DNA from: Ceriagrion tenellum
Taxonomy: Eukaryota; Arthropoda; Insecta; Odonata; Coenagrionidae
Length of the DNA: 64,000 nt
Direction of reading: 5' to 3'
NCBI GenBank assembly: GCA_963169105.1
Contig: OY720641.1
Coordinates: 76,893,496-76,957,495 of the forward strand
Shown here: in pieces, positions 9,577 through 23,095 of the stretch
Numbering within the stretch: the first letter of the stretch is position 1
How the letters are laid out: each line of letters begins with the position of its first letter
The notes under the pieces: model-generated
Databases searched by the model: none
The model's input: the letters and a program-made list of their open reading frames with translations, nothing else
What the model was told of the DNA's origin: nothing
Program-made: the position numbers and the translations under genes

Positions 9577-12500
9577 GAACTATTTGCTTTTACTTCATTA
9601 CTTTTCCCTTAAGTGTGACCTAAGGTGTCAGTCCAGGAGCATAAAGAATCTCGCATCGGATTCCTTTAAAGTCGTTTTTACTGTCTCTCAGACGTAAAAC
9701 GACCCGTGATTTTGACAGCGCCTTTTTTTTCTTCCTCAGGCCGACTCAGTTTTTTTTAGGCGGCCTCATTACCTCAAGGTAGCCGACTCTGGGTCCCTTA
9801 ACCAAACTCGGTTTTCGCGCTTCCTGGTCCCGTATTATATATGTGTCCGCGCCTGCCACCGTTGACCCCGAAAAATAAAAGAAAAACTCTCGAGCGTCCC
9901 TTTCTTTCTTTGCATCGGCGGCTCGACGCGACGTGGAGGAATTCATAACCGTTGGTTCATGTGATAGCATCGCCTCGTGTCGTGCTCGGGAGGCGGAGAA
10001 TTTGTCTTCATGGCGTTTATCTCGATTTTCGAGCCTTTTCCATTTCGTTTTCATTGTTTCGCCCTTAATGCGATGTTCATTGAGATAACAGACGAATAAA
10101 GATAATGGAGATGTTCCTGTTTCATATTTCTGTTCCTGTTTTTGTCGATCGTGGCCCCAGAAGCCCCATGAACAAGCGGGAGATTGAGTTGGTACATTGC
10201 TTTGTCTCTGTCGGCTGTTATATCTTTTCTTGAAGAATAGCGAGCAGAAAGGATTCCCGTAACAAAATTTTCCGGACCAAAAAGCATTTATCGTTTTCCC
10301 TTAAGGCTGATAGTCGTAAAATGGTTGGTCTAAGCGATGCGGCTTTCACATTTCACGTTTGTTTCTCGTGATAATTCGTGTAATTAATCTTCACGCAGGT
10401 TTTTTCCTATTTCTCCATTACGAAAGAAATATGTATGGCTGCAATGGAGATGTGCGGGCTGTGGTGTAGTAAGTTTTATCAGTATTCCTTTTAAACTATG
10501 CCCCATCGTTATTAACGAAAGAAACATTCTTTCGTGTACTGGTAATGCTGTACATTAATAGCACCTAATGTCGAGTGGAACATGTTCGTAATGTTGCAAT
10601 CTAGCGTGTTAAATGGTCTCATGGATACGTATCTACTTTTTAAAAATCGATTATTCTCAGAAAATGTTTGTACTGTACACTTCATTGGATTGGCAGCGCC
10701 ATTGCTTTTAGGATTGACAGCTGTCCACTGTCATAAAGTCAAAAGAATTATCGCTTGTAGATGTGGAAAGTTGGCTCTGTTTGATTGAATACTTTCCAAA
10801 TGTTTGCTAGAATGACTCTTGTGGTAAATCAACTCAATCTCAAGCGTTGCATCTGGCAAGTTCTCTAATTTAATTTGCTCCTTGTCTCCTTTTTCGTCTC
10901 GTGTAGTATTCGACGACGTTTAATCTTGAATTTCTTCGTGTAGTCTTTTATCTCACGCAATTTATCTCCCTTCATTCGTTTATTTGGTTATCAACGCTCA
11001 TTAGGCATCTGCAATTGATTCAGTGGCAAGATGACTGAAGATTTGATGTTTTTGCGTGTTGCTAACTTTAGTTCTAGCCTATATGTCGAAGTTGCTATCT
11101 TAATATTTATGGGGTTATGGTATACCGAAATTTTTTCACGTCTTCATTTTAAGTTACCTCTGGTACTACTAGCCTTCAATGTATAACTTTAAGGATCAAA
11201 ATGATTGTTTCTGCAATCCCGTGTTATGTTTGTTAAGGAACAATGAACGTGGTTCTTAAAAATAGTAATAAAAATAAAAATTAATTGCTAATGTTTATCC
11301 ATTTGATTTATTGTTGTGTTGAGTATAGTGTTGAGCCATTGTTTATGACGTGAAAAAATGATGGAAGCATCAGATTTTTGGCATGCATTTTGTAAATTGA
11401 AATTGTTCACCTTGTTTTAAATAAGAGCATAGCCAGCTTTGGATGGAATGAAATCCGGTTTAGCGTTTTTGGATTTCAAATCATTTTAAATTGATCGTAA
11501 TGAAACCCCCTCATGAAATACATCCATTTCATTCCCTACATTCCAGGGAATGGAGATTGTTAAAGCAAGTACGTAGTTTTGCTCCTCGACGTGCTGCAAA
11601 GCCTTTTCTCAAATTTCCTTTTCGAATACATTTCGGTGATTAAAAATGAGTAAATGGAACTCTTCGAAATGGGTGTTTTTCGGCGTAACTTGATGATATT
11701 CTCTCATTTTAAAAGAAAGCTGTAAAAAATAAATTCCACTTATCATTGGTGAACATTCGTCATTTTATTGATTACTTCCTCGTATTTGATTAAAACTTGT
11801 CCTTTCCTTACTTTATTCTCAATTTGAAGGATGAAATCACGTAAACTTCTGAATAAGTCTCTTGTTTTTCAGTTGAACCTATCTTCCAATTTAATCTTAG
11901 CTCGTGTTTATATTTATAATTCACTCGTATATATCGTTTCCACAGCAGTTTATTTATTTTATTTGCGGTCTTTTTTCCTAGAAATTCGCGTCTATCATTT
12001 CTTCCTGTCTTCGTGGTAAAAGCGATGTGTATTTTGAAGAGCTTACCCGCTGCCCACTGGATTTTTATCAGATCCTCTCAGCTTAATAATGCTCTGATGA
12101 AAGAATTTTCGTCCCACCGTTACAGATCTTCATTGAAGATACGCTCAGTCCATTCAGCCTGCGTTCGCTACGCCATATGTCCACTTCCATTCCTTTTCAA
12201 CCGCTGTTATTGTAAACACTCTCTTTGATATATATTTCCTCATGGCGTTGTAAAAAAGAAATTTTAGGATATGAAAATCGGACGTGGGAATCGCAAATTA
12301 CGTCTGGAAAACTCGAAAAAAATGCGGCGTTCAATGATCACATTCTCTCACTCAAAGCAGAATGGGAAATATGATTGGCAGGAAAAACCATCCACTTTTG
12401 AGCATGCGTCTTCAAGCATCGTAATTTTATTTAAGAGAAATTCTCTTTTCGTTCCGTTTTTTGATAAAGACTACTGTCATAATGTGCTGTTGTAAACCAT

Positions 12501-15500
12501 AAAGTAAAGACTTAACTCACAAAGCCATGTTTTAAGGCTCAATGAAGTATTTCATGTTATTCTAGTCTTGTCTACTCTATCGATTAATATCGTTTCTACC
12601 ACCGTAAAATTTTGGAGAAAAAAAGATGAATCGTGGACAGTGAATCGAAACACGACTCTTCGGCTTTAAAACCAATGCGGCGACCAGCTCGTCTCTCAGG
12701 ATTGTCGCTTTCAGGAGCAGTTTATCTCGCGAGAGAAGTGTCCTAACGATTTTTAGTTTCTTCCATACTATCATTGTCAGTGTTTCGTCTTCCGAGGCCC
12801 AGAATTACTCCTTTTAAGATTACTCCATAGTTAGTGCCACCATTAGTTTTTTTGCGTTTTATTTTAACCCCGATTCTTCTATTTTTTATTTTATTCCCGC
12901 ATCCATCCTCCTCGAATCGTGAAGTTGAGTGCCGTGAAAATTGTCGAAATGTGCTCTTTGAAGGCCCTCGTCGTCTGTGAAGCTTTGGCATGCTCGTCCG
13001 CTTCCTCCCCGACCGGTCGCCCTTGACTTCTGCTAATTGACAAAAATCTTGACTCTTCGTCCCGTGGGCATGGCACGGAAAATTGTGGAAATGAGCTCCA
13101 AGAGACGATCGTTCTTATGGCTGCGGGGGGAATATATTGTAATCTGGCGGGCGGCACTCGTTGAAATACAACGGGGGAAGAATGTATTGATCTTAAAGTT
13201 TGTGACAGAAATAACATATTTTCAATTACCTGTTGGAATTGAGTCAACCGTGCCTCGCGAGATGTGGTGAAACAGCGTTTTCGGATATAAAAATCTTTCA
13301 TTCATAAAAATCAATAAATGGTGATGGCTATGTAATCCGACAAAACACGTCGTAATTGCAAAATAAAATGGTCAGTTCTATATCTGTTGATTTCTTTTTG
13401 GAGGTCTACAATTTTAAGAGAAGGAGGAAGTTCTTGCTTAAAAGTCGGACGAGTCATTTGCAACCTCTTTATCGATAAATACCTACCTGTTGAAAACATC
13501 CTCTCCGTTTTAAAATCGACTGCCGCTTTTATGATTTTATGATTCATTATTATTATTATTCGAGAAGCAAATCATCCAGGTAAATCAATGGAAATTTTTT
13601 TTTCATCTGTTTGGCATTCTTGAATTTCATGTACTTGTACTGTGATAACAGCACATTTCAGCGGTTTTTGACTGTTGACAGCTCTAATTTAAGATTCATT
13701 ATCTTATTGAAATAAATGAAGGTACTTTCCTTCCGAATGGAATATTTTTCCTTGAGCTTCGTGATGGCGTTGAAAATAATTAAATTAACGGTTAAAACTA
13801 GAATACGATCAAAATTTAGCTCTTTTAGCATGTATATCATGGAAGTCACTGTTTCTTGTTTGAACCAACGCGAGAGAAACAAAGTTTAATTTTCCCGAAG
13901 GAGCACACTTAATGGAATACTAGTTGTTAAGTCAACATAGAATGTTGCGAATGCAAAATTGAAACTATCCCTGCAAAATCGGTGATATTTTGTTTCACCG
14001 TTTTGGTTGTCTTTTTATTTTGAGATGGCTGCCACAGCTGCGTTCCCTAGACTGTTGTTTTGAGCTGGTGGATCGACAGTTCCGCGACCGCGTCGCAGAA
14101 AAAGTTATTATCATTTTTCAAAATCCCTGTCTCGCCGGTCTAAAGCCACCGTTTGCGGTTCTGGAAATGTGTTTCGCCATTCCGTCGTCGCTCCCCGCCA
14201 GAATGACGTGACCAACAATGCCGGTATCATTTATTCCGATGGGTGTTATAGTGTTGACGTTCTCATTTGTGGGCATGCCTGTCCTCTCTCCCCCCACCAC
14301 CTCCCCTCAACTCCCTCTCCGCCTCCCTCCGCGGTCAAACCATACCATACGGGGAGCGTTTTATGAGTCCAATTCTATTCTCCGGTGCCAAAAGCTCCCG
14401 ATAGTGGTTTTCGTGGTTTTAAGGGCTCCTGCCAGGATGTAAGCTTTTAATCATATCCGAATATTGAATAATGTTTTAATAATACAAGGAATATAATTAA
14501 TCTTGAGATGGATTAAGAATTTCCTTTAATTATTCTACTTGATATGTTGTGGTGTTTCCTCGTGTCCTATTTTTTCGTAAATTCAATATATTCCTAGACA
14601 TTCCAGCCTTTGCGGGTCAAATATTATTTTTCCTTTTGGATGTTTACATTTTAGTGCGATATATTTTACTCATGCGGTGGACTGTGCACCTTTTGTACAA
14701 TTTCGCTATTGATAATTCGTTGTGTTTTCGGGTGGGATTTTAGCACAACCCTAAGAAAGTAATGGAGCTAAAAGAAACGTTTAATATAATTCCTAAGTCG
14801 GCGAAAGCTAGGTATATAGTTTTTCCTTCAACCCTGAGGAGTAGATGCGGAGTGAGTAGATGCGGAAAATGGTGGATCTTAAGTTTGGTTATCACCCGAG
14901 TCATGTGCATGTAGCCATTACCTATAAACTATTCTAGCGGCATGTGGATGATTCTCCTTGTCACTGGGTGGATGTACCCTCTATCTTATTATAAAGATTT
15001 TTGCTAACTTATGCAAAATATACTTCAGTTGCCTTGAGGTAGGCGACTTTGTGGGAAAACTAAGTGGAGTTTCTTTCGTTATCAGAAGAAACAAACTCGT
15101 GAGGGACATTCTTAGACATTATTGCCTCTTGTGAACATTGATGGAAATAAAAATCTATTCATAAATACTTAGGTGAACAAACATATTGAAGGAAGGAAAA
15201 TGAAAACTGAATTCTCATTCGCACATTTTGGATCTTATTAGCATTGGGATGAGAGGGGTAATCGTATGACGTTCAATTTCCGTGCATGAATCCCCCCTCC
15301 TTCCCTCAAAGCCGCAGCGATGGCGCTCGTATCCCTTTCTTTCCGTTATTTCCTTGGGTGAGTTAGATCGCGGAAATCTATCCAGGCCTCTCCCAGTTTT
15401 AAGTGGCATTAGGTTTTTGTCGGCCGGAGTAGAAGGAGAATGCATTCGCCATTTCGTAGATTGCGCCGTAGTCTGGGTGATTATTCTGAGCTTGGGCCCT

Positions 15501-17088
15501 CTTCGCCTCCTCAAAACAACAGCTTCGACTGTGGTTGTTCCCGATGGTGGCAGGTATGTTTTAGGTTTCAGAGAAAACATTTTAAGTTCGGAGGATGTAA
15601 GGATATCGCAGTAATTGTTGGTCCCAGCCTTGGATGAGAATAACGTGAGGAAGGACGCAGCACGTGTGTTGTGGGGCTGAGTACCTTCAGATTGTGCGAT
15701 ATCAGCGCAGTCTGTATCTTTGAAAGTCAAGGGGTGCCCCTTGTCCCTTGATGAAAAACTTTCTCTCTCTTTGCTGATGATTGTCGTGACCCAGTCGACG
15801 TTGTCAGTGACGATGGTCAAATCAGTGATGCATGGAAATTGCCACGACAAAAACAATCCACCAGAATGGAGATTCGAATCACGGTTATTTGGTATTCGAA
15901 GACAATTTCTGACCTTCGTACTGACTTGGTTTCCTAATTCGCGTTAAATTTGTGCTGGATTCTTGGGAACTGGATTTTGTACCACCTACGCTCCAACAAG
16001 GATGGCAACACGAGTGAAAAGATGTCTTATTAAAAGCAGCAGCCGATTGGATTGAATCTTATGACAACGTTTAAGCCGTGCTTAGCTGGGGATGTGATGA
16101 TTTGTCGTGATGTATCAGTTGGGATGAAATTTTTTATTTATTTGAAAATGTCCACGTACATCAGAATTGCCAGTTTATAGTGGCCCAATTAACAGCATAT
16201 ATAAGAAATGAATACGCAAAAACCTAACAAAGAAAATCATTGATTTATCGAGAATTGTTCAGACCTCCTCGGAAGTTTTCTCAGACATTGATTTTTAACA
16301 TCCCCTTCTGCTTGTCGATAACTGTAGGATTAGGTTTAGTTACAGAATACTATCTTACTGCTTTCGTTGAATCTGTTTAGATTTATTTAAATTTGTTTAG
16401 TATGTGCATTCCAAGGTTTATTTCCTATCTGGTACAGTCTAATTAAACCATCCATTCAGAAGCAACTTCGTTTTCCATGTCCCAGGGAAATCTCCCCCTC
16501 GAATTTTTCGGCATCAATCGTTGAATGACTTATTCTAAGGGCAGAATAATGCCTGGAAATGGGGGAAAGTTAATGAAGTGGAAGAGGAGTTGAAAGACGA
16601 ATCAAATTTTAAAAGGGGCCGTCGGAGATCATTTGTGCTTAAAGGAATGCCATTAGGTGTTGCTGCTTGGACAAAATGTGAGGAATTGATCCAGGGGCCA
16701 TATTCAGTGTGAACTCTACGCGGTCAAACCTTGAGAAATCTGTGGATTTGACGTCAGATCCCCTGGAAAATCTCAACTCATGAAAGGTCGCATTTGCAGT
16801 TTTCGAGGCTGTGACGTCAAATTTTTGTCACTGTTGAGACTCGGAAATTCTAAGGCCGTGCATAGTAGGAGGTTTGCTTGAAGCGTGACTTGGTTGAATT
16901 GTGCGTTGTTACTATTGTCCTATTTTCCTTTGGACTCGGCAAGTTGCTTGTCTCAGGCCAGTTCTAAGAGCAGTATACCATTTGCGATTACAAACTTGTC
17001 GTAATGCTGTCAATTCCTCTGCCATTGGCCCAATTGAAGCCGTTCTCGGATGTATTACATTATCGATTGCTAGAGGAAGGAAAAACCA
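9577..17088. other. Long stretch without recognised gene
   Basis: Low-complexity or shadow frames only. The longest are 213 codons on the minus strand (15,215-15,856, Arg/Ser/Thr-rich with no motif) and 136 codons on the minus strand (12,891-13,301). C-rich patches lie near 14,290-14,335. There is a short ATT microsatellite at 13,545-13,560. I find no RNA gene, no LINE tail and no inverted terminal repeat. Consistent with intergenic or intronic DNA. Confidence 0.5.
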
Positions 17089-17882
17089 TTGTGTGTTAAT
17101 GTATTCGGTTTTTTAACGCTCTTCGACGCTATCCGATTCCCGACCGCCATTGCTCTATTCATTCTCAGGCCTTCTGGCAACTGCTTTCCTCTTATTGCCT
17201 TTTCTGTGCCGTCTCTCCAACTAATTCTGGGCCTTCCTCTTTTTCTTCTCTACCTTGTGGATTCCACATTCAAATGTGCTTAGGTAATCTCTCGTTCGTC
17301 ATACGATGTATGTTACCATACCACACAACCTGTTTCTTTTTAATACCGTCGACTATTGTGTGGGTGACTCCCATTATATTTCTTCTCTCTCATTCGTGAT
17401 TCTTTCCCGTCTGGATATACCGGTATATCGTCTACAGTATATCCATCTCCGCACATTTAGCATTTGTTCTGTTTTCTACTTCATCTGCCATATCTCACTC
17501 CCATATGTGATAATGCTTCTTACAATTGAATTATGTATTCTTTTTTTATTTGCTTTGGATATACTTTGGTCCCATAAAATGCTACACAGCATGGACATTG
17601 CCCTTTTTCCTTGCACATTTCTATATTTGATTGCCTTATCCAGGGTTCCATTTTGAGTTATTTTAACACCCAAGTTTTTTATTCTTGGCAGTATTGTATT
17701 TCCTGTCCATCTTCCAGCACTGTGTTCTCTTTTGCTCCTCCCATGCACATATTTCGAGTCTTTCTTGTATTAATTTCCTGACCCCAATATTTGTATTCTT
17801 CAATTAGCTTAGGGCTGTGTGTTAATTCTTTCATAAAATTTATTGTAGGTCCATGATGATTATGACTCGAATCTGTGCTCAA
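17089..17882 (-). mobile_element. LINE remnant: RT C-terminal and tail region
   Basis: Minus-strand translation in shifting frames gives recognisable RT C-terminal pieces in order: NTRKTRNMCMGGAKENTVLE, then NLGVKITQNGTLDKAIKYRN (the YLGV block with Y replaced by N), then KKRIHNSIVRSIITYGSEIW. After further frame breaks comes RKRGRPRISWRDGTEKAIR, the RGRPR..W motif typical of arthropod LINE carboxyl ends. At least two frameshifts and several stops make it dead. The catalytic RT core and endonuclease are missing. Confidence 0.85.
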
Positions 17883-19750
17883 TTTCTCCTTTTATGGATT
17901 CCTCACTTAGGGAAACATTTTTCCCGGCAAAAAGTTTGCATAAATTTGGATCTTATGTTTTCGAGCTGGTTTTTTACGTTTACGAGGGAATAATCCTATA
18001 TCCTAAGTTTTGGTTGAGGTAGTCCCGCACGAGCTGACTCTCTCTGTCAGCTTACGATTTTGCTGAATATTGTATTTTTAATGCTCTAGTTTCATAGCCG
18101 GTGATTGCCCCGGCGATACTGTGCTTTTTCGTTGCGTTAAAGTGCATTAAACTGTCAATAGAGTAAATATCATTAACACTGACAGGTGTGAGTTAGGGTC
18201 ACCATTAGCTTGGAAAGTGTTGGCCTCTGGGAAAACTTTGTGTAGCACGTGAGATTCTAGTGAAATTATAGAAGTGAGATCCTGAGAAAATTTATTATTG
18301 ATTGATGTCCGAAATTGCTACATCTACGTACACGTTTACAGGATATTGTTTTCACGCCTTTCTGCGAGAAGATTTCGGTACCTGTCTTACACAAGGGCAC
18401 GTGCTACACATTAATACAGTCGTTGATTGAATTCGTCCGGTTTTTAGGCTCAAGTATTTTATGGTATTAGCTCATGCCATTTTTTTCATGAATAATTGTT
18501 AAGGCGCGCACTTTCGTGGCTTTGTGTCGTAAATTAATTGATTAATGGTGATGCCTACTGTATAATTTTACGGTATCGTATTTGTACAATTATTCTAACT
18601 GTTGATGGCACCCCAGTGTCGAAGCGTGTAGTGCAATAAAATTACTCTGTGGCCATTGACAAATTTTATCTATTGAATTTCGCCATAATATTGTATCGTA
18701 ACTCACAAGATATCGTGTAATACATTGTTAAAATATCACGTGAATAATATTGTTAATTATATCTAGGATCCTGACTTTACATGAGAGAAGGATGGCGTTG
18801 ACTAATATTTTCTGTGAAACCTGATCGTCTACGGGGATGTATGCCGTCTCGTTATCAGTGAGCGTACTCGTTGGGGATTGGCCCTGTCGTTTCTCTCGAC
18901 TCAAAGGTCGCGGGATCGAGTCCCACGGCTGGCAGAAGCGTCTCGACGGATCATTACGACACGCCCTCTCCCCTTCCCTTTCTCTCCCTCGGAGGAGGAA
19001 GGAGGTGGGAGGCATTTCCTCGTCTCTCACGCAGTCTTTTCTTCCTCGCGGCCGTTTCAGAGCCCTGAAGGATGACTTTGGAGGGAGGGGTCGTTCTGGG
19101 GATGGGAAAGTGGGAAGATGAGGGAGCAGGTTAGTGGAAAGGGGACTGCGTGACAGTGGGGAGGATGGGTTTTATGGGGGGAGAGTGAGTTACAGAGAGA
19201 GAGACAAACACCAGGGGGTAGGAGTCAAGGCTTAACGATTTTCGTCGCTCGGGCACCCTGGCGGCACGTCGGATTTCCAACCGCTCCTGTTCCTCCTCCG
19301 GGACTAATGAAACAATTACGGCTCCCCGTCGCCAGTCGTGGCGTCTCTTCTATAAAGTTTCTCCCGCAAAAATTTAATGCATGGAGCAATTAAGGTTGAT
19401 TTAATTTGGACCTCTGAGCCTTTGGGACTAACCTAGCGATGAGTCGCGCTAGAGTGTTTGACAATGTCGGCTGCACGCGAGTTAAACGCTTTACAAGTTG
19501 CATTTAATTCTTGCTAGTGTGTATATTTTTTTTTCTTTTTTTTTTTCCTTTTCACGGAAGCCTTTTCTGTAGAAGTTTAACCGATTTTATCATTTAAATT
19601 GGTGTTTAATAGCTAATTTCTTTACTCTTTACTTCGCCTTTCCTTTCGAATAATACCAAATTAACGAAATGACCAAATTTTAACTTTTTACCCGGCTGAG
19701 TGATTGTTTACCTGATCTTTTGCAGTCATATGGAATTTCCTGGGTGTTTA
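17883..19750. other. No gene; G/A-rich block at 18.95-19.25 kb
   Basis: Mostly AT-rich noncoding sequence. From about 18,950 to 19,250 the plus strand turns strongly compositional: first CT-rich (CCCTCTCCCCTTCCC), then GA-rich (GGGAGGGGTCG, GGGGGGAGAGTGAG, GAGAGAGAGAC). The sequence TCTCGACTCAAAGGTCGCGGGATCGAGTCCCACGGCTGG at 18,892-18,930 has a B-box-like GATCGAGTCCC and may be another SINE head. A poly-T run lies at 19,528-19,548. Confidence 0.45.
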
Positions 19751-19996
19751 CATCCACATCTACGTTCTACCTTGTGAGCCGCCGCATGGCCGTGTGACAG
19801 GGGGTGTTTGGACACCAGCCGTGTATAGATGTAAGGTTTTGGGAGGTGAAATGGTGACGTGTATTATGGGAGTGTATTTAGTAAAGCTCAGTTTTGAAAT
19901 GAAAATTTAATACCCTCTGTGTCGCTCTGAAACACAGCAGTTCTGAATTTCTCAAGCAAGCTAAGCCTAGCGTGCAGCCTCCGAGTCTCTAATCTC
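19751..19996 (-). mobile_element. LINE 3' end (same family as 34.7 kb)
   Basis: The sequence begins with CATCCACATCTACG (complement of a TAGATG-type tail), followed by GAGCCGCCGCATGGCCGTGTG..AGGGGGTGTTTGGACACCAGCC. This matches 34,738-34,830 closely. Further up it matches the coding end (TCTGTGTCGCTCTGAA..CACAGCAGTTCTGAATTTCTCAAGCA-GCTAAGCCTAGCGTGCAGCCTCCGAG). An internal deletion of about 90 bp relative to the 34.7-kb copy removes the last coding block. It is 5'-truncated and carries no open frame. Confidence 0.85.
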
Positions 19997-20244
19997 TGTT
20001 GGGTGCTATAACGAAAGACACCCAACAACAATGGATTTTTTCGCAATGAAATAGGGTTGGCTGGCATATAGATACTCGTTAGGGATTGGGGAAAGAACCG
20101 AGAAAAGCCCAGCGCGGATAACTACCCGCTGTTAACGAAAGTCGCCGTACAGTCCAAGACTTTACGTTATAATCGTGTTGTGAGCGATGAACTTGATCAT
20201 CTTTTCGCATTGAACTCGAGTAGAAACGGAACCATGGAACTCGA

Positions 20245-20345
20245 GGAACCGCAAATAAATATTCTGTATCTCCAGAGATTCGAACCTGGTTCCTTCTGAT
20301 GGGAAGTCTGTCACTCTAACCACCTGGACTACCCGGTCTTCGAAT
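20245..20345 (-). mobile_element. tRNA-derived SINE head
   Basis: Read on the minus strand this is a tRNA-like module: GGTAGTCCAGGTGGTTAGAG (A box) ... GGAACCAGGTTCGAATCTCTG (B box with the canonical GGTTCGAATC core). Box spacing is close to that of a real tRNA. It lacks a matching acceptor stem and a clean anticodon loop, so a SINE is more likely than a functional tRNA. Confidence 0.6.
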
Positions 20346-20414
20346 TGCTGTAAGGTGGCCAAACGTTTGCATGACTATTTTCTCCAATATGAACTCTTCT
20401 CGAGTGACACAGGT

Positions 20415-20460
20415 CCTTCGTCGACGTTTCGATGTGTAGATCGCTTATCATCTTTTGGGC
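20415..20460 (-). repeat. Penelope-type hairpin motif (hammerhead-like, degenerate)
   Basis: On the minus strand the order is AAGATGAT, a small CGAT/ATCG stem, then CGAAACGTCGACG. This is the general CTGATGA - stem - GAAAC arrangement seen in terminal repeats of Penelope-like elements. The CTGA part is mutated (AAAAGATGA), so catalysis is unlikely. No RT coding sequence is nearby. Confidence 0.4.
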
Positions 20461-22150
20461 TCTGATCTCTCGGTGCTCAACCCGAGAAAAATTCACATTC
20501 AACATTCGCCGGAAAAGAATTTCACCTTATATCGGTGCTCCAATGTTTGCCAATAGGTGTTCACGTTGTGTATCAGTGTTGAAGAAGTTTGGTGTCCCAT
20601 CGCTTTTTCGTGATTCATTCCTCTTTGTGAGACTCATGTCGGAACGTTTCCTAAAGGACACTTTCATTAAGTTGATGGCTTCAAGTTTCAAGTTAGATCT
20701 TCAAGTTTCATTAAGTTGATGGCGTAACTTTGTGGGAGGAACAAATGATTACCCTTTTTAAACAAACAAACAAACTGAACTTTGTCCTTTCCAGTTCATT
20801 TATGTGGCATATTCATATTAAAGGTAAATCTGTTGCAGAAATAAATTATTAGTTTTATTGTTACAATGGGTAAGGTACTTTGTCGAAGGGTAGGCTTACA
20901 ACTTTTAGGGATGGTATTAATTGATTTGATATTTGAGTACATTCCGAATTCAAACTCGATTAGAATGTTGATACTTGGTGCATTTACAGATTTTAAAATC
21001 TTTGTGGGACTTGCAATTTCAAAAATCTATTTTCACCTGCGTTGCGCTTTCTTGGGCCAGTACTTAACAAAGAAAAATTTGGCCTGTCGATTTAAATATG
21101 TCTCCTGCAATGAAGCCATTTTCATCGTTACGTAAACTCTCATCTTTTGAGTTAAGGCTGAGAAATAGTTTCTTTATTGGCTTCATGGGCTTGAGCATTC
21201 AATTGGAGGCGTTTTTGAGGGGCTTTCCTTATTCTTAAAAAGTGGTGTTTGCTAATTGGATGGAACTCTTAAAACGATTCAATGGTGCGCTTCAACCCGT
21301 TCGTTAGATCTTAAAGTATAAGTTCTCATGTAGAAAAAATACTCAAATTCCTAAGTTATCTTGTTAGTGAAACTGGTTTATTCTTAAGTTACTTTATATA
21401 TGTAGCTGAAATTGCTGACGAAACAGTTTATATATTTTAAAATACTTAACTGTTGAGTTCAGCGATTCGTATTTTTTCTTATTTTCTTGTAATTTTGATT
21501 TATTAAAATGTTGTAAGAGTGGAAATGGGTAAATTACCGTAATTTTTATTTGAGGTATTTTAACTTGGTAAATTACGGTGATTGTCGAAAATTTCCGGCA
21601 ATTTTTAAATTTCTGCAATCATTGGATAATAGAGGATTATATAGGAAGGCCAATAGCTAAATTGAGGGGTGTCAGGCATTTAAACCATTACTAATTCTAC
21701 ATTACTGTATTAGAAATAAAGAAAATTTGAAAACAAATACACCAGCCCACACGCGATTAGGTGTTATTTTGTTTGGTATGAGAACTTTTCTTATGAACCG
21801 TTAAAACGATACCTCAAAAATATTCTTAAATACATAAATAAATAAATAAATAATAAAATAAATTTAAAAAACACAAATATGTTTTACATGCCTTAATTTA
21901 GAATTCAGTTTGTATGAAATATATACGTACTTGGCTTTAAATGATATGTTTGGATGACATCAGTATGAAAAATATCTGAGACTGAGGTGAATATTACAGA
22001 AAATCACGGTAATTTTCAGGGGATACCGTAAATCACGTAAAATACCGCGGTGATTTACGTAAGTTACCGCATTTATTTTGAGAATGGTCCATATCTACCT
22101 AGGAATCGTTCGTAAATTTATGGAATTACTTATATATTAATTTCAACTGA
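20461..22150. other. No gene recognised
   Basis: AT-rich sequence. A short direct repeat (TTCATTAAGTTGATGGC at 20,664 and 20,708, each next to TTCAAGTTT) and a TAAA microsatellite at 21,832-21,860 are the only structure seen. An 89-codon plus-strand frame at 20,866 has no family signature. Confidence 0.5.
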
Positions 22151-23095
22151 AAGCGAGTTGAAAGTAATTTTGCAGGGAAGCCTCACTTCCTCTCTACCAC
22201 ATCATAAACTCTGTCCTCTGTGGTCGTTCTCACCAATCGCACATCGAATATCAGTTTTGCCGGTCCTTTCGGCCTCGTGGTTCGTTAAAATATCGCTCGA
22301 GAATTTTTCTCCACTTTTTCGTGCTCTTGTATCGCATCCGACCCGAAAACGATGCCCGAATAAAAAAGCCGATGGTGCTCCCCCTCCCCCACTGAGTGCG
22401 AAGGGAATGCACCAGTGTGGTTGTGAAGAGCGATCTTTTCTCCATACCGTCCCCAGACGACATGGTTCGCTTAGCGGATCGTGGTTCCGAACGACGAGAT
22501 GATGAGGTACCCGCGGTCTCTCATCGGAAAACGGCCTTTGGAAAAATAAACCGTGACTTTTCCTCTCTTCTGTTCGCATTCGCGAGAAGAGGAGGAGGTT
22601 CGTCATCAACGGCGCGCCGGGACGGAACCAAGCCATCCTGTGAAATGGGGAACCCTTTGAAATTAATCTCCCTGTTCGTCGATAATCAATCCTCCCGAAT
22701 CGCAGATGAGTCCTTTACTTTCGCAGCCGTGTTCCTCGTCGTGCGATGGGCTTGCCCGATGCTCATTTGTCTGCCTCCAGTATTTCTGTGTTTGTGTGTG
22801 CGTGCGCATGCGTACTCCCTCCATTGTTGACGACGCCGATGTGTCGCGTCCGCCCGAAAAATGTGCAAAGGATCCGACGACGACTGGGTCACAAAAGGGA
22901 TGCCCCGAAGGCGATGGAAAAGTTCCTTTTTTTGTGCTTTTTTTAATCCCTACATTCCCTTTCTCCTCATCCTTTCTCTTCGCTGTCTTCTCATTCCTCT
23001 TACCCCCCTTCGAACCTTTAAGTGAAATCTGGGATTCGTCCTCTTTCCCACCAGGGGCGGGTCAGTGGACTATGCATTACTCGTAGACAATGTGC
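22151..23095. other. GC- and CpG-rich block, function unknown
   Basis: Compared with its flanks this block is GC-rich, with frequent CG dinucleotides (CGATCCGACC, CCGAACGACG, GGCGCGCCGGGACGG). Long frames overlap on both strands (up to 144 codons), which is expected when stop codons are depleted and argues against any single one being coding. A TG/CG alternating run, TGTGTTTGTGTGTGCGTGCG, lies at 22,787. It may be a promoter-associated island, a diverged exon cluster or an old GC-rich repeat. Confidence 0.35.

Noticed and set aside
12891..13301. 136-codon minus-strand frame
   Set aside because: Overlapped by other frames on both strands, no recognisable domain, composition follows local base content.
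15215..15856. 213-codon minus-strand reading frame, the second-longest frame in the window
   Set aside because: Arg/Ser/Thr-rich composition with no motif, no good splice sites at its edges and competing long frames on the plus strand. A frame of this length is plausible by chance in a stop-poor GC-richer patch.
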